From Enterococcus durans NBRC 100479 = LMG 10746 (GTDB taxonomy: Bacteria; Bacillota; Bacilli; Lactobacillales; Enterococcaceae), in assembly GCF_001544215.1 (NCBI RefSeq), contig NZ_BCQB01000001.1:62001-126000 (forward strand): a stretch of 64,000 bases of DNA. The letters run 5' to 3'. Shown piece by piece: positions 13,604-23,627 of this stretch (the stretch's first letter is position 1; each line of letters starts with the position of its first letter). Both the position numbers and the translations under genes were made by a program. The notes beneath the pieces were generated by a model. That model was not told where the DNA came from. It ran no database searches and saw only the letters and a program-made list of their open reading frames with translations.

Positions 13604-14486
13604 CTGCTTTCATTTTGAAGATCTCTTCCAAAGTAGGCGGTTGCTGATTGAACATCGGAATGTAGCCAAACTGAGTTGCTCGCGTGAAAATCTCTTTCCC
13701 TGCCTCTGGATCTTCTAATGTGACTTCCAATGTTTGGTCTTCATGAAGGGTCACATTTTTAACACCTTCGATTTCAGCTACGTCTTGTTGTGTCAGATCA
13801 GATTCTAAAAATACTTTTGTTCGGCCAAAAGATTCTCTGATTTCATGTACTTTTCCATCTAAAACCATTTTCCCATTTCGCAACATGATCAAATGATCAC
13901 AGATTTTTTCAACATTATCCATATTATGACTTGAGAAGATCACACAAGAACCCTTCTCTTTTAATTCAATGATCCCATCTTTCAATAGTTCTGCGTTGAC
14001 TGGATCCAACCCGCTAAATGGTTCATCTAGGATGATCAGCTTGGGTTCATGGATCAACGTAGCAATCAACTGTACCTTTTGCTGATTTCCTTTTGATAGC
14101 GATTTGACTTTATCTGTTTTCTTGCCTTTTACTTGGAATTTTCCCATCCAAAAATCGATTTTCGGTTCAATTTCTTTTTTTGATTTTCCTCGTAATTCCG
14201 CAAAGTACACCAGTTGATCTTGGATCGTCACTTTTGGATATAATCCTCGTTCTTCAGGCAGATACCCAATGATATCGTAATCTTTTTCTCCTAAATGATG
14301 ACCATTCCATAATACTTCCCCTTGATCTTGTGTCAAAAAATCTAAAATCAGTCGAAACGTCGTGGTTTTTCCCGCCCCGTTTTGTCCGATCAATCCCATG
14401 ATCTTTCCATCTGGAATCTGAAATGATACATGGTCAACAGCTGTGTAGTTCCCAAAAGTCTTTACCAGATCTTTAACTTCTAACAT
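13587..14486 (-). CDS. ABC exporter ATP-binding protein (YhaQ/NatA-like)
   Basis: A 299-residue ATPase. Walker A is GQNGAGKTT (near 35), the signature is SLSKGNQQKVQLIATLIHEP, and Walker B is LIILDEPFSGLDP. A 70-residue C-terminal extension after the ATPase core is typical of the NatA/YhaQ group. It is the first gene of a two-gene operon with the permease and overlaps its start. The exported substrate cannot be told from sequence. Confidence 0.88.
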   Translation of the reverse strand: MLEVKDLVKTFGNYTAVDHVSFQIPDGKIMGLIGQNGAGKTTTFRLILDFLTQDQGEVLWNGHHLGEKDYDIIGYLPEERGLYPKVTIQDQLVYFAELRGKSKKEIEPKIDFWMGKFQVKGKKTDKVKSLSKGNQQKVQLIATLIHEPKLIILDEPFSGLDPVNAELLKDGIIELKEKGSCVIFSSHNMDNVEKICDHLIMLRNGKMVLDGKVHEIRESFGRTKVFLESDLTQQDVAEIEGVKNVTLHEDQTLEVTLEDPEAGKEIFTRATQFGYIPMFNQQPPTLEEIFKMKAGEMDA

Positions 14487-14631
14487 CGTTTCACTCCTTC
14501 GCCACTAGTATATTTCTTCAAAAAATAAATCGCATACATTCGTAAGAATAAAACCAAGAGGGGAACCTGACATTTAAGAAGAAATACCCCCTATTGTACC
14601 GAAACGATTGTTGGCTATCATTTTTCTTATA

Positions 14632-14671
14632 AAAAATGATAGGACACTTTACAGTGTTTGTAAAGCGTCCT
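14632..14671 (-). terminator. uvrC terminator
   Basis: AGGACGCTTTAC / GTAAAGTGTCCT arms with an eight-base loop starting four bases after the uvrC stop, then ATCATTTTTT. A second hairpin of ATCATTTTT / AAAAATGAT type follows. Confidence 0.75.
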
Positions 14672-14674
14672 TTG

Positions 14675-16453
14675 TTAGTTTTCATGTAATTTGTCAAAAA
14701 CATTTTGTGCGACATTTTTAGGTAAGCCGATTTGTTGAAGTTCTTCGACTGTTGCTGCTGTAATATTTTTTAGAGATTTGAATTCTTTCAAAAGAGTTTT
14801 TTTCCGTTTTGGTCCTAATCCTTCGATTTCATCTAAGCGCGAAGCAAAACTATTTTTACTTCGAAGTTGTCGGTGAAAGGTGATTGCAAATCGATGGACT
14901 TCATCTTGTACTCGTTGCAATAAAAAGAACTCAGGTGAATTTCTTTCCAATGGAACGACAGCTAGATCTGAACCAAAAAGTAATTCATTCGTTTTATGCT
15001 TTTCATTTTTTGCCATTCCTGCTACGGGAATATCGATACCTAACTGGTTCTCCAGCACATCTTTTGCAACATCGACTTGACCTTTTCCCCCATCGATCAA
15101 GATCAAATCAGGCAAAGGCAAGCCTTCACGGATCACACGTGCATATCGACGATAGATAACTTCCCTCATGGAGGCGTAGTCGTCAGGACCCTTCACTGTT
15201 TTGATCTTATATTTGCGGTATTCCTTTTTTGCTGGTTTCCCGTCAATAAATACGACCATCGCAGCGACTGGATTTGTTCCCATGATATTAGAATTATCGA
15301 AAGATTCGATACGTGTTGGTGTAGGGATATTCATTGCATTTCCTAACCGTTCCACGGCGCCAATCGTTCGTTCCTGTTTTCGCGCAATCAGATCAAACCG
15401 TTCATTTAAGGCAACCGCTGCATTTTTATTGGCAAGTTCCACTAGTTTTTTCTTTTCGCCTCTTTTTGGCTGTAACACTTTGGTGTCTAATAGAGCTTCC
15501 ACGCTTAACTGGTCGATCGTATCAGGGATCAAGACTTCCTTGGGGATGAAATGTTCATTTTCTTGATAGAATTGGCCGATATATGTTAAAAAGTCTTCTT
15601 CCGCTTCATTATAAAAAGGAAAGATAGAAACGTCACGTTCGATCAATTTTCCTTGTCTCACAAAAAATACTTGGACACACATCCACCCTTTATCGATGGC
15701 ATAACCAAATACATCTCGATCCACTAAATCGGTATTCGTCATTTTCTGTCTTGTCATGATCGTTTCGATTGCTCGGATCTGATCGCGGTATTCTGCGGCC
15801 TTTTCAAATTCCATATTTTCAGCAGCCTGCACCATTTTTTGGTGGATCTCTGACTCAACTTTTTCATGACCGCCGTTTAGAAACCCTTTTACTTCATCGA
15901 CGATTTTCGTGTATACCTTAGGATCGACATCAAAGTAATACGGACATAAACATTGGCCTAAATGATAATACAAACAAGGTTCTTTGGTTTGACTTGGCTT
16001 ACATTTACGTAAAGGAAACAGTCGATCAAGTATTTTCTTTGTTTCATTCGCAGCCCCTACATCGGGATAAGGTCCAAAGTAAAAAGCTTTATCCTTCAAT
16101 ACTTTACGTGTGATCACTAAACGTGGGTATTTTTCATTGGTGATTTTTAAAAAAGGATACGTCTTGTCATCCTTTAGCATGATATTATATTTAGGATCGT
16201 TCTTCTTGATCAAGTTGATCTCTAAAAGCAAGGCTTCGATATTTGATTCAGTCACGATATATTCAAAGTCTACGATCTCACTAACTAATCGTTCTGTTTT
16301 GGTATTGTGGCTACCTGTAAAATAAGAACGAACACGATTCTTTAGGATTTTTGCCTTTCCCACATAAATGATCGTTCCATTTTTATCTTTCATCAAATAG
16401 CAGCCTGGTTGATCAGGAAGTAAAGCTAATTTGTTTTTGATGCGTTCATTCAT
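14675..16453 (-). CDS. uvrC: UvrABC excision nuclease subunit C
   Basis: A 592-residue nucleotide-excision-repair endonuclease. Domains in order: GIY-YIG nuclease ([19 protein letters not shown] near 15-45), Cys-rich patch ([23 protein letters not shown]), UVR motif ([17 protein letters not shown] near 205), RNase H-like C-terminal nuclease ([21 protein letters not shown] and [11 protein letters not shown]), and helix-hairpin-helix at the end. The start MNERIKNK was chosen because GAAAGGAAG precedes it and because the in-frame ATG eleven codons earlier lies within the -10 box. Confidence 0.97.
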   Translation of the reverse strand: MNERIKNKLALLPDQPGCYLMKDKNGTIIYVGKAKILKNRVRSYFTGSHNTKTERLVSEIVDFEYIVTESNIEALLLEINLIKKNDPKYNIMLKDDKTYPFLKITNEKYPRLVITRKVLKDKAFYFGPYPDVGAANETKKILDRLFPLRKCKPSQTKEPCLYYHLGQCLCPYYFDVDPKVYTKIVDEVKGFLNGGHEKVESEIHQKMVQAAENMEFEKAAEYRDQIRAIETIMTRQKMTNTDLVDRDVFGYAIDKGWMCVQVFFVRQGKLIERDVSIFPFYNEAEEDFLTYIGQFYQENEHFIPKEVLIPDTIDQLSVEALLDTKVLQPKRGEKKKLVELANKNAAVALNERFDLIARKQERTIGAVERLGNAMNIPTPTRIESFDNSNIMGTNPVAAMVVFIDGKPAKKEYRKYKIKTVKGPDDYASMREVIYRRYARVIREGLPLPDLILIDGGKGQVDVAKDVLENQLGIDIPVAGMAKNEKHKTNELLFGSDLAVVPLERNSPEFFLLQRVQDEVHRFAITFHRQLRSKNSFASRLDEIEGLGPKRKKTLLKEFKSLKNITAATVEELQQIGLPKNVAQNVFDKLHEN

Positions 16454-16484
16454 TGTATACTTCCTTTCAAATTTCATTGTATTC

Positions 16485-16493
16485 ATTATAACA
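16485..16493 (-). promoter_or_regulatory. uvrC promoter, extended -10
   Basis: Minus-strand TGTTATAAT (extended -10, TATAAT at 16485-16490). No clear -35. It overlaps the upstream alternative ATG of uvrC, excluding that start. Confidence 0.6.
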
Positions 16494-16581
16494 TGATTGA
16501 TAAATTCGTTGTTTCACTGTCATTTATTTTGACAATAAATTAAATTTTACAAGTATCGTCTGCATTATGACACTGCGCAAA

Positions 16582-16628
16582 AAGAAGAGGGCGAGACAAA
16601 AGTAAACATCACTTTTTGTCTCACCCTC
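16582..16628 (-). terminator. trxA terminator resembling a reduced repeat unit
   Basis: GAGGGTGAGACAAAAAGT and ACTTTTGTCTCGCCCTC arms close around a seven-base loop, followed by TTCTTTTT on the minus strand. The arms resemble the ends of the interspersed repeats (GAGACAAAAGT). Confidence 0.8.
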
Positions 16629-16701
16629 TAAATCCGAATTAAGGACCTCTTTTTAAACCTTGTAACTAGTTTTCACGACCTTATAAATAAGGTTGTTCAT
16701 T

Positions 16702-17016
16702 CTATAAATGTTGACTGATCATTTGACGTAGTTGTTCTTTCGTATGAACACCAATCGCTTTTTCAACTACTTGTCCATCTTTTTTCAACAATAATGTTGG
16801 AATACTCATGATCCCAAATTCTTGTGGTGTTTGTGGATTTTCATCTACATCCATTTTTACGATCCTGAATTCATCTTCATCGTATTCTTCTGCTAATTGA
16901 TCCAAAATTGGTGCTTGCATGCGACAAGGTCCACACCAAGTTGCCCAAAAGTCAACCAATACTAAGCCTTTGTCTGTTTCTTCGTTAAATGTCGTATCTG
17001 TAACTACTTGTGACAT
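16702..17016 (-). CDS. trxA: thioredoxin
   Basis: A 104-residue cytoplasmic disulfide reductant. The active site is WCGPC (Trp27-Cys28-Cys31), and the cis-proline lies in MSIPTLLL. The start MSQVV was chosen from the GGAGG site; the in-frame ATG five codons earlier overlaps that site. It has its own promoter and terminator, and so is separate from the mutS2 transcript. Confidence 0.97.
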   Translation of the reverse strand: MSQVVTDTTFNEETDKGLVLVDFWATWCGPCRMQAPILDQLAEEYDEDEFRIVKMDVDENPQTPQEFGIMSIPTLLLKKDGQVVEKAIGVHTKEQLRQMISQHL

Positions 17017-17047
17017 ATAAAAGACCTCCATTTTTTAGTCTGATGGT

Positions 17048-17056
17048 ATTATAGCA
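17048..17056 (-). promoter_or_regulatory. trxA promoter, extended -10
   Basis: Minus-strand TGCTATAAT (TATAAT 17048-17053) between the mutS2 stop and trxA; no consensus -35 is seen. Confidence 0.6.
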
Positions 17057-17101
17057 TTTTTCTTTTCCAGAAACGAGCATTCTGCTTACATTAAGTAAGT
17101 T

Positions 17102-19462
17102 TTATTTAAACTTAACGATCGTTGCGCCATTCCCACCTTGATTAGCGGGAGCAAATTCATAGCTTTTTACACTTCGATGATTTTTTAGATAGTCCGTGAT
17201 CCCTTTGCGTAGTGCTCCTGTTCCTTTACCATGGACAATAGTGACTTGAGGATACCCAGCCAAGATTGCTGCATCAAGGTATTGATCCACTTCAGTCAGT
17301 GCTTCTTCATAACGTTTTCCACGAAGATCTAGTTGATTTGCCACATGACTGGCAGACTCTGATCTTACTGTATGCACCACTCTTTGTGTTGGTTCTTTTT
17401 GCGGAGCTACTGGCATCAATTCACTTTCAGAAACATTCATCTTCAAGATACCGATCTCCACTTGCCATTGATCCCCGTTTTTACGTAACAAGGTTCCTCG
17501 CTGGCCATAAGTCGTTACAAGAACTTCATCTCCAGGTTTGAGCGTCTTTTGTTCCTTCGCTTTTTTCAATACTTTATTTTTCTTCAATTGTTCTTCTTGG
17601 TGTAAGTTTGCTAATTGTGTTTTCGCATCAATCAATTGATGCTCTTTCACATTTCCTTGTCCGATCTGTTGTTGCATTTTTCGGATATCTGCGATGATGT
17701 GATCGGCTTTTTCTTCTGCTTCCGCCACCAGATCATTTGCTTTCTTTTTCGCTTTTTCTAGTTCTTTTTCCCGTTCTTCAAAGAAATAACTATACGCATC
17801 TTTTAGATTTTCATACAAACTCTGTGCCTCATCAACATAATGACGCATTTCCAAGTATTCTGTTTCAGCCATTTTACGACGACTTTCTAAATCAGAAATC
17901 ATTTCATTCAAATCTTGGCTTTCATCATTCATCAATTGTTTTGCTTCATTGATCACATCTTGATCTAGTCCTAACCGACTCGAGATCTCAAATGCGTTGC
18001 TTCGACCTGGAACACCGATCAGTAAGCGATATGTTGGGCTCAATGTATCCACATCAAACTCCATACTTGCATTGATCGTATTGGCACGATTATAACCATA
18101 CACTTTCAACTCTGGATAATGAGTCGTTGCCATGACATACGCTGATTTTTTCCCTAGATCATCTAGGATAGCGATAGCTAATGCTGCTCCTTCTTGCGGG
18201 TCTGTCCCGGCACCTAACTCATCAAATAAAACTAAACTTTTTTCGTTTACTTTCGCTAAGATATCCACTGTATTGGTCATATGAGAAGAAAAAGTCGATA
18301 AACTTTGTTCGATCGACTGCTCATCTCCGATATCGGCAAATACTTCTTCAAAAATTCCAATCTGGCTATCTTCACCTACAGGGATCGGCAGTCCAGCCTG
18401 CCCCATCAATTGAAGTAAGCCAAGCGTTTTTAACGTGATGGTTTTCCCACCTGTATTTGGACCAGTGATGACGATTGCTTGATAATTCTCACCGATCGTA
18501 ATGTCATTAGCCACAACTTTCTCTTGGTCGATCAATGGATGCCGTGCTTGTTTGAGCACAACATGATTCTCTTCGCTGATTGTCGGAACAATTGCTTTTA
18601 ATTCTTTCCCAAAACGAGCTTTGGCATTCATTATATCCATTTTTCCAATAACATATGCGTTATGGATGATCTCATTACGATGAGGAACAAGCTCTGCTGA
18701 CAATTCACTTAATATTCGTTGGACCTCATTACGTTCGGCAATCTGGTACTGTCTTAACCGGTTGTTCAAGTCAACGATTTGTTTTGGCTCAACAAATAAA
18801 GTTTGACCAGAAGCACTTTGGTCATGGACTACGCCACCAAACACACCACGATATTCTTGTTTTACTGGAATAACATAGCGATCATTTCGCATCGTGATGA
18901 TTGCATCACTCAAATATTTCGCGTTTTTCCCTCGAACGATGCCATCTAATTGCTCTCTAACCGTTTGTTCGCTGCGACGAATGTTTTGACGGATACTTTT
19001 TAGTTCTGGTGAAGCATCATCTGTCACTCTGCCATCTTCATCGATTGCTTCTTTTAGTCGACGGCTTAAAACCGGGATCGTAACTAGCTGGTCAGCCCAA
19101 AAATACAAACGATAGAAGTCGATTTCGCTGTCAGCTAGATCATCAATGAATCGTTTCAATTCACTAGTTGTTGATAACACACGAGAAACTTCCGCTAATT
19201 CAACCCCATTCAAATCTGCACCGATTTCGATCCGTTTCATATGTGGTCGGATGTTTTCCAATTTTGGTATCGGGATGCCTCCACGTAAACGTTGGACTTT
19301 CAATCCATCCTCTGTTTCAGCCAACCAATCCGTGATGTGTTCTTTCTGATTAACAGGAACTAATTTCACTAGTTCTTCTTGTCCTTGAGCTGTCACTAAA
19401 TATTGACGGACAAGCTGTTTTACTTTTTCAAATTCTAATGTTTCAAGGATTCGGTTATTCAC
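17102..19462 (-). CDS. mutS2: MutS2 / RqcU-family ATPase with Smr domain
   Basis: A 786-residue protein with MutS-like core and clamp helices, Walker A GPNTGGKT (near 335), the block VLFDELGAGTDPQEGAALA, a long coiled coil (about 520-630), a KOW-like region, and a C-terminal Smr nuclease domain (LDLRGKRYEEAL ... VHGKGTGALRKG). MutS2 limits recombination and, in B. subtilis, was shown to act on collided ribosomes. It follows cvpA and zapA on the same strand, the usual Firmicutes order. Confidence 0.95.
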   Translation of the reverse strand: MNNRILETLEFEKVKQLVRQYLVTAQGQEELVKLVPVNQKEHITDWLAETEDGLKVQRLRGGIPIPKLENIRPHMKRIEIGADLNGVELAEVSRVLSTTSELKRFIDDLADSEIDFYRLYFWADQLVTIPVLSRRLKEAIDEDGRVTDDASPELKSIRQNIRRSEQTVREQLDGIVRGKNAKYLSDAIITMRNDRYVIPVKQEYRGVFGGVVHDQSASGQTLFVEPKQIVDLNNRLRQYQIAERNEVQRILSELSAELVPHRNEIIHNAYVIGKMDIMNAKARFGKELKAIVPTISEENHVVLKQARHPLIDQEKVVANDITIGENYQAIVITGPNTGGKTITLKTLGLLQLMGQAGLPIPVGEDSQIGIFEEVFADIGDEQSIEQSLSTFSSHMTNTVDILAKVNEKSLVLFDELGAGTDPQEGAALAIAILDDLGKKSAYVMATTHYPELKVYGYNRANTINASMEFDVDTLSPTYRLLIGVPGRSNAFEISSRLGLDQDVINEAKQLMNDESQDLNEMISDLESRRKMAETEYLEMRHYVDEAQSLYENLKDAYSYFFEEREKELEKAKKKANDLVAEAEEKADHIIADIRKMQQQIGQGNVKEHQLIDAKTQLANLHQEEQLKKNKVLKKAKEQKTLKPGDEVLVTTYGQRGTLLRKNGDQWQVEIGILKMNVSESELMPVAPQKEPTQRVVHTVRSESASHVANQLDLRGKRYEEALTEVDQYLDAAILAGYPQVTIVHGKGTGALRKGITDYLKNHRSVKSYEFAPANQGGNGATIVKFK

Positions 19463-19568
19463 TTTATCACCTTATCTTTCACTAAAAAAAGTTGTAACTC
19501 TTCGCATCAGCTCTTTCGCTTCTGCCATCCTGTCACAACCTCTTTTCAATCGTTTTGTTTCATCAATC

Positions 19569-20120
19569 CTATTGATTGATGATATTCGTTACCCATAGAT
19601 CATGGATTTTGTCACTCAATAGCGGTGTCTTCTCAACAATAAAGCGTGCAAGACTATTTCCACTAAATTGATTTTGGATAAAATCTACTGGAACAAGAGT
19701 CAATAAGCTCAAAAGTAAGAAAATCGTCACATAAGCAACCACAACAGACAGCACACCGCCTGCTAGCCAGTCTACTTGCCTCAACACAGGGACATAGGTC
19801 AAACTGTGAGCAAAAATCCCGATGAAGCGAGTGATCAATGCACCCGCCAATAGAATCAGCAAGAAGGCCACACCTGCATAAAAGGCCTCATCTAATCTAA
19901 AAGAGATCGCTTGATCAAAAAAGACCATTTTAGATGTAGAAGTCGCTGCTGGATAAGGAATATATAACTCTAAATGATCCGCTAACTGTTTGTAAAAATG
20001 CTGGGCCGCAAAAAACGATAGTACATAGCCTATCGTATAAACCACTTGCATAGCAAAACCTCGCCTGGCCCCTGAAAAAAACGCAATCAGCAAAATAAAT
20101 AAAATCAATAAACTTAACAT
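19569..20120 (-). CDS. cvpA: CvpA family membrane protein
   Basis: A 183-residue protein with four predicted membrane helices (near 1-20, 25-45, 75-100, 115-145) and the family pattern of a short first helix followed by GARRGFAMQ. CvpA-like proteins lie between zapA and mutS2 in most Bacilli. Their role is unclear; in enterobacteria cvpA is linked to colicin V production and bile tolerance. Confidence 0.85.
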   Translation of the reverse strand: MLSLLILFILLIAFFSGARRGFAMQVVYTIGYVLSFFAAQHFYKQLADHLELYIPYPAATSTSKMVFFDQAISFRLDEAFYAGVAFLLILLAGALITRFIGIFAHSLTYVPVLRQVDWLAGGVLSVVVAYVTIFLLLSLLTLVPVDFIQNQFSGNSLARFIVEKTPLLSDKIHDLWVTNIINQ

Positions 20121-20140
20121 GCCACGTTCCTTTCTCCTCG

Positions 20141-20578
20141 TTAATTTGAAGATTTTTGTTTGATTTGGCCTTTTCTTTTTTCATTCAAGATTTGTTGTGC
20201 TTCCATATGATTTTTGATTTCACGGTCAGGTTGCCCGTTTTCTTTCAAAACTTCTCGAGCTTCATTTTCAATTGCTTCGATCCGTTTGATACGGTTCTCC
20301 ATTTCGGTAAATTTAATCATTTTTTTCTTTAAGTTTGCCACTTCTTTTTCAAGTTCTAAATTTTTTTCTTGTTTTTTCAATTGATCCGAGAGCGCATTGA
20401 CAGCCATCAAAATAGCTGCTTGTTCGTTATCGATTTGAGGTGACAATTCCTTCAACTCTGCTAATTGTTCATTGATCAAATTTGTCACGATATCCATGTG
20501 ATGTTTCGTTTCACGTCCAATGATCGTGTAAGTTTGGTCGGCAATCACTGCTTTATAGCGTGTTTTTTCGTGCGCCAT
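20141..20578 (-). CDS. zapA: cell division protein ZapA
   Basis: A 145-residue protein. The N-terminal domain (YKAVIADQTYTIIGRETKHHMDIVTNLINEQL) is the ZapA fold, and the rest is a long coiled coil (about 60-110) with a basic tail. It bundles FtsZ filaments at the division ring. The start MAHEKTR was preferred: GGGGGAA is nine bases upstream, whereas the earlier ATG is only two bases from it. Confidence 0.88.
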   Translation of the reverse strand: MAHEKTRYKAVIADQTYTIIGRETKHHMDIVTNLINEQLAELKELSPQIDNEQAAILMAVNALSDQLKKQEKNLELEKEVANLKKKMIKFTEMENRIKRIEAIENEAREVLKENGQPDREIKNHMEAQQILNEKRKGQIKQKSSN

Positions 20579-20779
20579 CCGAATCATTTCCCCCTATTGA
20601 TAAAATTATTATCTAGTGTACCATGAAGTTAATGATTTAACAGCTGTACACACATTTCTTTAATTTACTTTATCATTATATGATAAACTAAAAAAAAATG
20701 CTATGTCTCCTACTATTCTTATGTTTAGAATGTATGGAGAGCAAACTATTTTGGACAATGTCAATAAATTGGAGGCACC

Positions 20780-21691
20780 ATGAGTAACGTAATCATAAAA
20801 ACAACTACTAAACAGATCGAAAAAATGAAACAAACTTATTCAACTTTTTTATTACCAAAAAAAGTTCCTTATACATCTTTTGTAGCAAAAAAAAATGGCA
20901 CTACGATCACTGCTTATACTTCTGGAAAAGTCATGTTTCAAGGCACAAATGCAGAAAAAGAAGCTGGTCGTTGGGGTGAAGCCCAATCAGCAGCCAAAAA
21001 AAATAGCAAAAGTACGGATTTGCCACCTGATCTTCCTCATTTATCCGTGCTAGGAAGTGATGAAGTCGGCAATGGGAGTTACTTTGGCCCGCTGACCGTC
21101 TGTGCCGCATATGTCGACAAAACAAAACTTGATTTATTGAAACAATTAGGTGTGCGCGATTCAAAAGAAATGAAAGATCCACAGATCGTTCAATTAGCGA
21201 AGATACTAAAAGAAACGATACCCTATCAGCTACTTGTTTTATCTCCGAAGAAATACAATGAGATCCAGCCAAAGTATAATGCAGTTCGGATGAAGGTCGC
21301 TTTGCATAATCAAGCAATCCATTTGTTGTTGCAAAAAATAGCACCCACTAAACCTGATGCTATTTTGATCGATCAGTTCACGCCAGAAGCAAACTTTAAA
21401 AAATATGTACAGTCAGAAAAAAATCAAATCCAAGAAAAACTTTATTTCGTTACTAAAGGGGAACAATACCATCTAGCTGTAGCAGCTGCCTCTATCATCA
21501 GTCGCGCAAGTTTTTTAGAAGAACTCGATAAAGCATCTGCAGAACTAGGTTTTACACTGCCTTCTGGTGCTGGCACAAAATCTGATCACGTAGCCGCTAA
21601 GATTTTACAAAAAGGTGGGTTACCTTTACTGGAAAATTACGCCAAACTTCACTTTGCCAATACAGAAAAAGCCAAAAGATTGATGGGCTGA
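20780..21691 (+). CDS. rnhC: ribonuclease HIII
   Basis: A 303-residue RNase H type 2 family enzyme that cuts RNA in RNA-DNA hybrids. The N-terminal TBP-like substrate-binding domain covers about 1-80. The catalytic domain carries GSDEVGNGSYFGPLTV (Asp-Glu of the active site), RDSKEMKD, and ILIDQFTP. A GGAGG site lies seven bases before the start. It is divergent from zapA, as in other Bacilli, and is followed by a composite repeat with terminator. Confidence 0.96.
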   Translation: MSNVIIKTTTKQIEKMKQTYSTFLLPKKVPYTSFVAKKNGTTITAYTSGKVMFQGTNAEKEAGRWGEAQSAAKKNSKSTDLPPDLPHLSVLGSDEVGNGSYFGPLTVCAAYVDKTKLDLLKQLGVRDSKEMKDPQIVQLAKILKETIPYQLLVLSPKKYNEIQPKYNAVRMKVALHNQAIHLLLQKIAPTKPDAILIDQFTPEANFKKYVQSEKNQIQEKLYFVTKGEQYHLAVAAASIISRASFLEELDKASAELGFTLPSGAGTKSDHVAAKILQKGGLPLLENYAKLHFANTEKAKRLMG

Positions 21692-21706
21692 TCTTCACAA
21701 ATCAAA

Positions 21707-21915
21707 GAGGTCGAGACAAAAATCGCGTAGGTTTGAGAAATTATAAAAAAAGGCTGGAACAGAAGTGTTCAACTCCGAGAAATAAGAAGGAATCAACGAA
21801 AATTGCTTGTCAAATTTTTGTGGATTTCGGCTTATTTCCGAGGGAGTTGCTTCTGCTTCCACCGTTTATTCGTTTTTAAAGAATGGGACAAAAGTATTTC
21901 TTACTTTTGTCCCAC
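21707..21915 (+). repeat. composite interspersed repeat: end of unit A plus complete 166-bp unit C
   Basis: Begins with about 40 bases of the second element type (GAGGTCGAGACAAAAATCG ... TTTGAGAAATT), then a full unit C at 21750-21915 in plus orientation (AGGCTGGAACAGAAG ... GTCCCAC). It fills the space between convergent rnhC and the amidase gene. Confidence 0.85.
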
Positions 21916-21923
21916 GTTTTTTT
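21884..21923 (+). terminator. terminator formed by the end of the repeat
   Basis: TGGGACAAAAGTA / TACTTTTGTCCCA with a five-base loop, followed by CG and seven T. It serves rnhC and shows that the end of unit C can work as a rho-independent terminator. Confidence 0.75.
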
Positions 21924-21952
21924 CTTTTTTTAAATATAGCATACGAAGCTGC

Positions 21953-22867
21953 TCAACCTTGAAGTTCAAAATAATCGCGTAACGCTTCAGTTAAGCTTTC
22001 TGCTAGTTGTTGTTGATAGGAAGAAGTCGTCATTTCTGCTAGATCAGCATCATTATTCATGTACCCCATCTCTACTAAGAGCGCAGTTTGAAGATTTTCC
22101 CGTAAGACCTGATAATTGCCTGTTGCAATGCCTCTTGAGGCAAGCGGCAAATCGTCAAATGAATCCGAAACTGTCTGGGCTAATTTTTCGTTCTCTTGAT
22201 AATAGTAGTACGTCGTGATTCCTGTTGCCTCATTGGCATACTCTGTAGAATCGGCATGCAGACTAATAAAAATATCCGCTTTTTTTGCTTCACTATACAT
22301 ACAGATATCTCCTAGCTGTACAAATGTATCACTAGTTCGGGTAAGATAAACCGTAGCACCTGCTGCTTCAAGTTCTTTCTTTACTTTCTTAGCTGTACTC
22401 AAAGTAATCGTTTTTTCTTCTATTTCTTCGTTGGTACTCAATGCCCCCGTATCACTTCCTCCGTGACCTGGATCGATTACGATCACCGCATCAGATAAGT
22501 CTGTTGGGTTCTCCTGCACTGTTTTTTCCACTATGCTCCCATTTGTCAAAGCTAGATATCCCGTCGTTCCGTCATTGGTAGTTACTTGATAAGCATCATC
22601 TTTTTGGGTGAGATAAGTAGTAAGCTCCCCACCATTGACTACTGTTAATGGGGTTGTCAACGCAGCGTCTGCATATAGCGTGCTATCTTCTTTTCCAATT
22701 TTTACCATTGTTTTTGTTTCTGTCGAACTCGTTGTTGCAGCTTGCGTGGCCTTTTCTTGACTAGTACTTGCTTCTTCTGCAGCTGTTTGTTTATCAAAAA
22801 AGTTGGATTCATTGCTCGCTATCACACCGAGTAACCCAATAAAAAGAATCAGAATCACTTTCTTCAT
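21953..22867 (-). CDS. N-acetylmuramoyl-L-alanine amidase (Amidase_3) with SH3-like domain
   Basis: A 304-residue exported autolysin-type enzyme. Residues 1-18 are a signal peptide or anchor (MKKVILILFIGLLGVIA), followed by a Thr/Ser/Ala/Glu-rich linker, a bacterial SH3 domain (about 55-115) and the zinc amidase domain: VIDPGHGGSDTG (His), the metal Glu in EEIEEKTITL, ISLHADS (His), and catalytic Glu in LLVEMGYMNN. It would cut the amide between muramic acid and the stem peptide. It stands alone, convergent with rnhC. Confidence 0.9.
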   Translation of the reverse strand: MKKVILILFIGLLGVIASNESNFFDKQTAAEEASTSQEKATQAATTSSTETKTMVKIGKEDSTLYADAALTTPLTVVNGGELTTYLTQKDDAYQVTTNDGTTGYLALTNGSIVEKTVQENPTDLSDAVIVIDPGHGGSDTGALSTNEEIEEKTITLSTAKKVKKELEAAGATVYLTRTSDTFVQLGDICMYSEAKKADIFISLHADSTEYANEATGITTYYYYQENEKLAQTVSDSFDDLPLASRGIATGNYQVLRENLQTALLVEMGYMNNDADLAEMTTSSYQQQLAESLTEALRDYFELQG

Positions 22868-22936
22868 GTTCTTTCACCTCGTGAAGCAAACAATACGATG
22901 TTAAGCTTAAAGACAACTTAAATTGAATTTTTAGTC

Positions 22937-22985
22937 AAAAAAGACACACGTATGAAGGAATTGTCTCATCCCTTCATCGTGTGCC
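22937..22985 (-). terminator. terminator of the hrtBA-like operon
   Basis: GGCACACGATGAAGG and CCTTCATACGTGTGTC arms with a 12-base loop, then TTTTTT on the minus strand, 45 bases after the TetR stop. Confidence 0.8.
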
Positions 22986-23030
22986 TCACGATGATCCGCT
23001 GGTTGCTGTTAAATTTTTTGTTCAACACAA

Positions 23031-23606
23031 CTATTCACTGATCACGCCGTGTAAATATAAGTCGATCAACTGTTCCACAGTCATGGACTTTTCAACAGAG
23101 TTGCCTGCTTGTGTGATATATGGCGAGAGGATCAAAAAGAAATGTCTGGCTGCAATTTCTTGTGTGACATTTTCTCGAAGTGCTTCTCGGTTCTTTGAAA
23201 AAATGACTTCAAAAGGTTCACGATAATTTTTCTTCCATAACGCAAAAAGATGGTTCCTCGTTTCGCTTGAGATATTTTGTTTCAAATCATGGAGCATCAT
23301 GAATAGATCGACCAAATGACTGTCAATCAAATACCTCGCCATCGCTGTCAATGTTTGCTGAAAGGTCACATCGCTTGTTTCTGAGATTTTTCTTAAATCT
23401 TGACCGACTGTCGTCAGATGTTCTTCAAGAACTGCTTTGTACAATTTTTCTTTATCACTAAAATAATGGTACAAGTTCGGTTGAGTGATTCCAGCTCTCT
23501 GGGCTATCTCCCTAGTTGAAGTACCCAGATATCCCTTTGACATAAACAAGCGATTGGCTTCCTTCAAAATCTTTTCTTGCGTATCTTTATTGTAGCGATG
23601 AACCAT
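23031..23606 (-). CDS. TetR family regulator, probable heme sensor FhtR-like
   Basis: A 191-residue TetR repressor with HTH near residues 25-50 (TSTREIAQRAGITQPNLYHYFSDKEKLYKAV). The start was set at MVHRYNK, seven bases after GAGGG; a GTG two codons upstream is the alternative. It is the third gene of an operon with the ABC exporter genes. E. faecalis FhtR controls hrtBA, and this gene order together with the palindromes before the first gene fits autoregulated heme-efflux control. The heme role is inference. Confidence 0.75.
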   Translation of the reverse strand: MVHRYNKDTQEKILKEANRLFMSKGYLGTSTREIAQRAGITQPNLYHYFSDKEKLYKAVLEEHLTTVGQDLRKISETSDVTFQQTLTAMARYLIDSHLVDLFMMLHDLKQNISSETRNHLFALWKKNYREPFEVIFSKNREALRENVTQEIAARHFFLILSPYITQAGNSVEKSMTVEQLIDLYLHGVISE

Positions 23607-23627
23607 ATGCACACCCTCTTTTCAGGC

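Noticed and set aside
15201-15566. Long plus-strand frame opposite uvrC
   Set aside because: It is a shadow of the conserved uvrC coding sequence, with no ribosome site and no protein-like motif.
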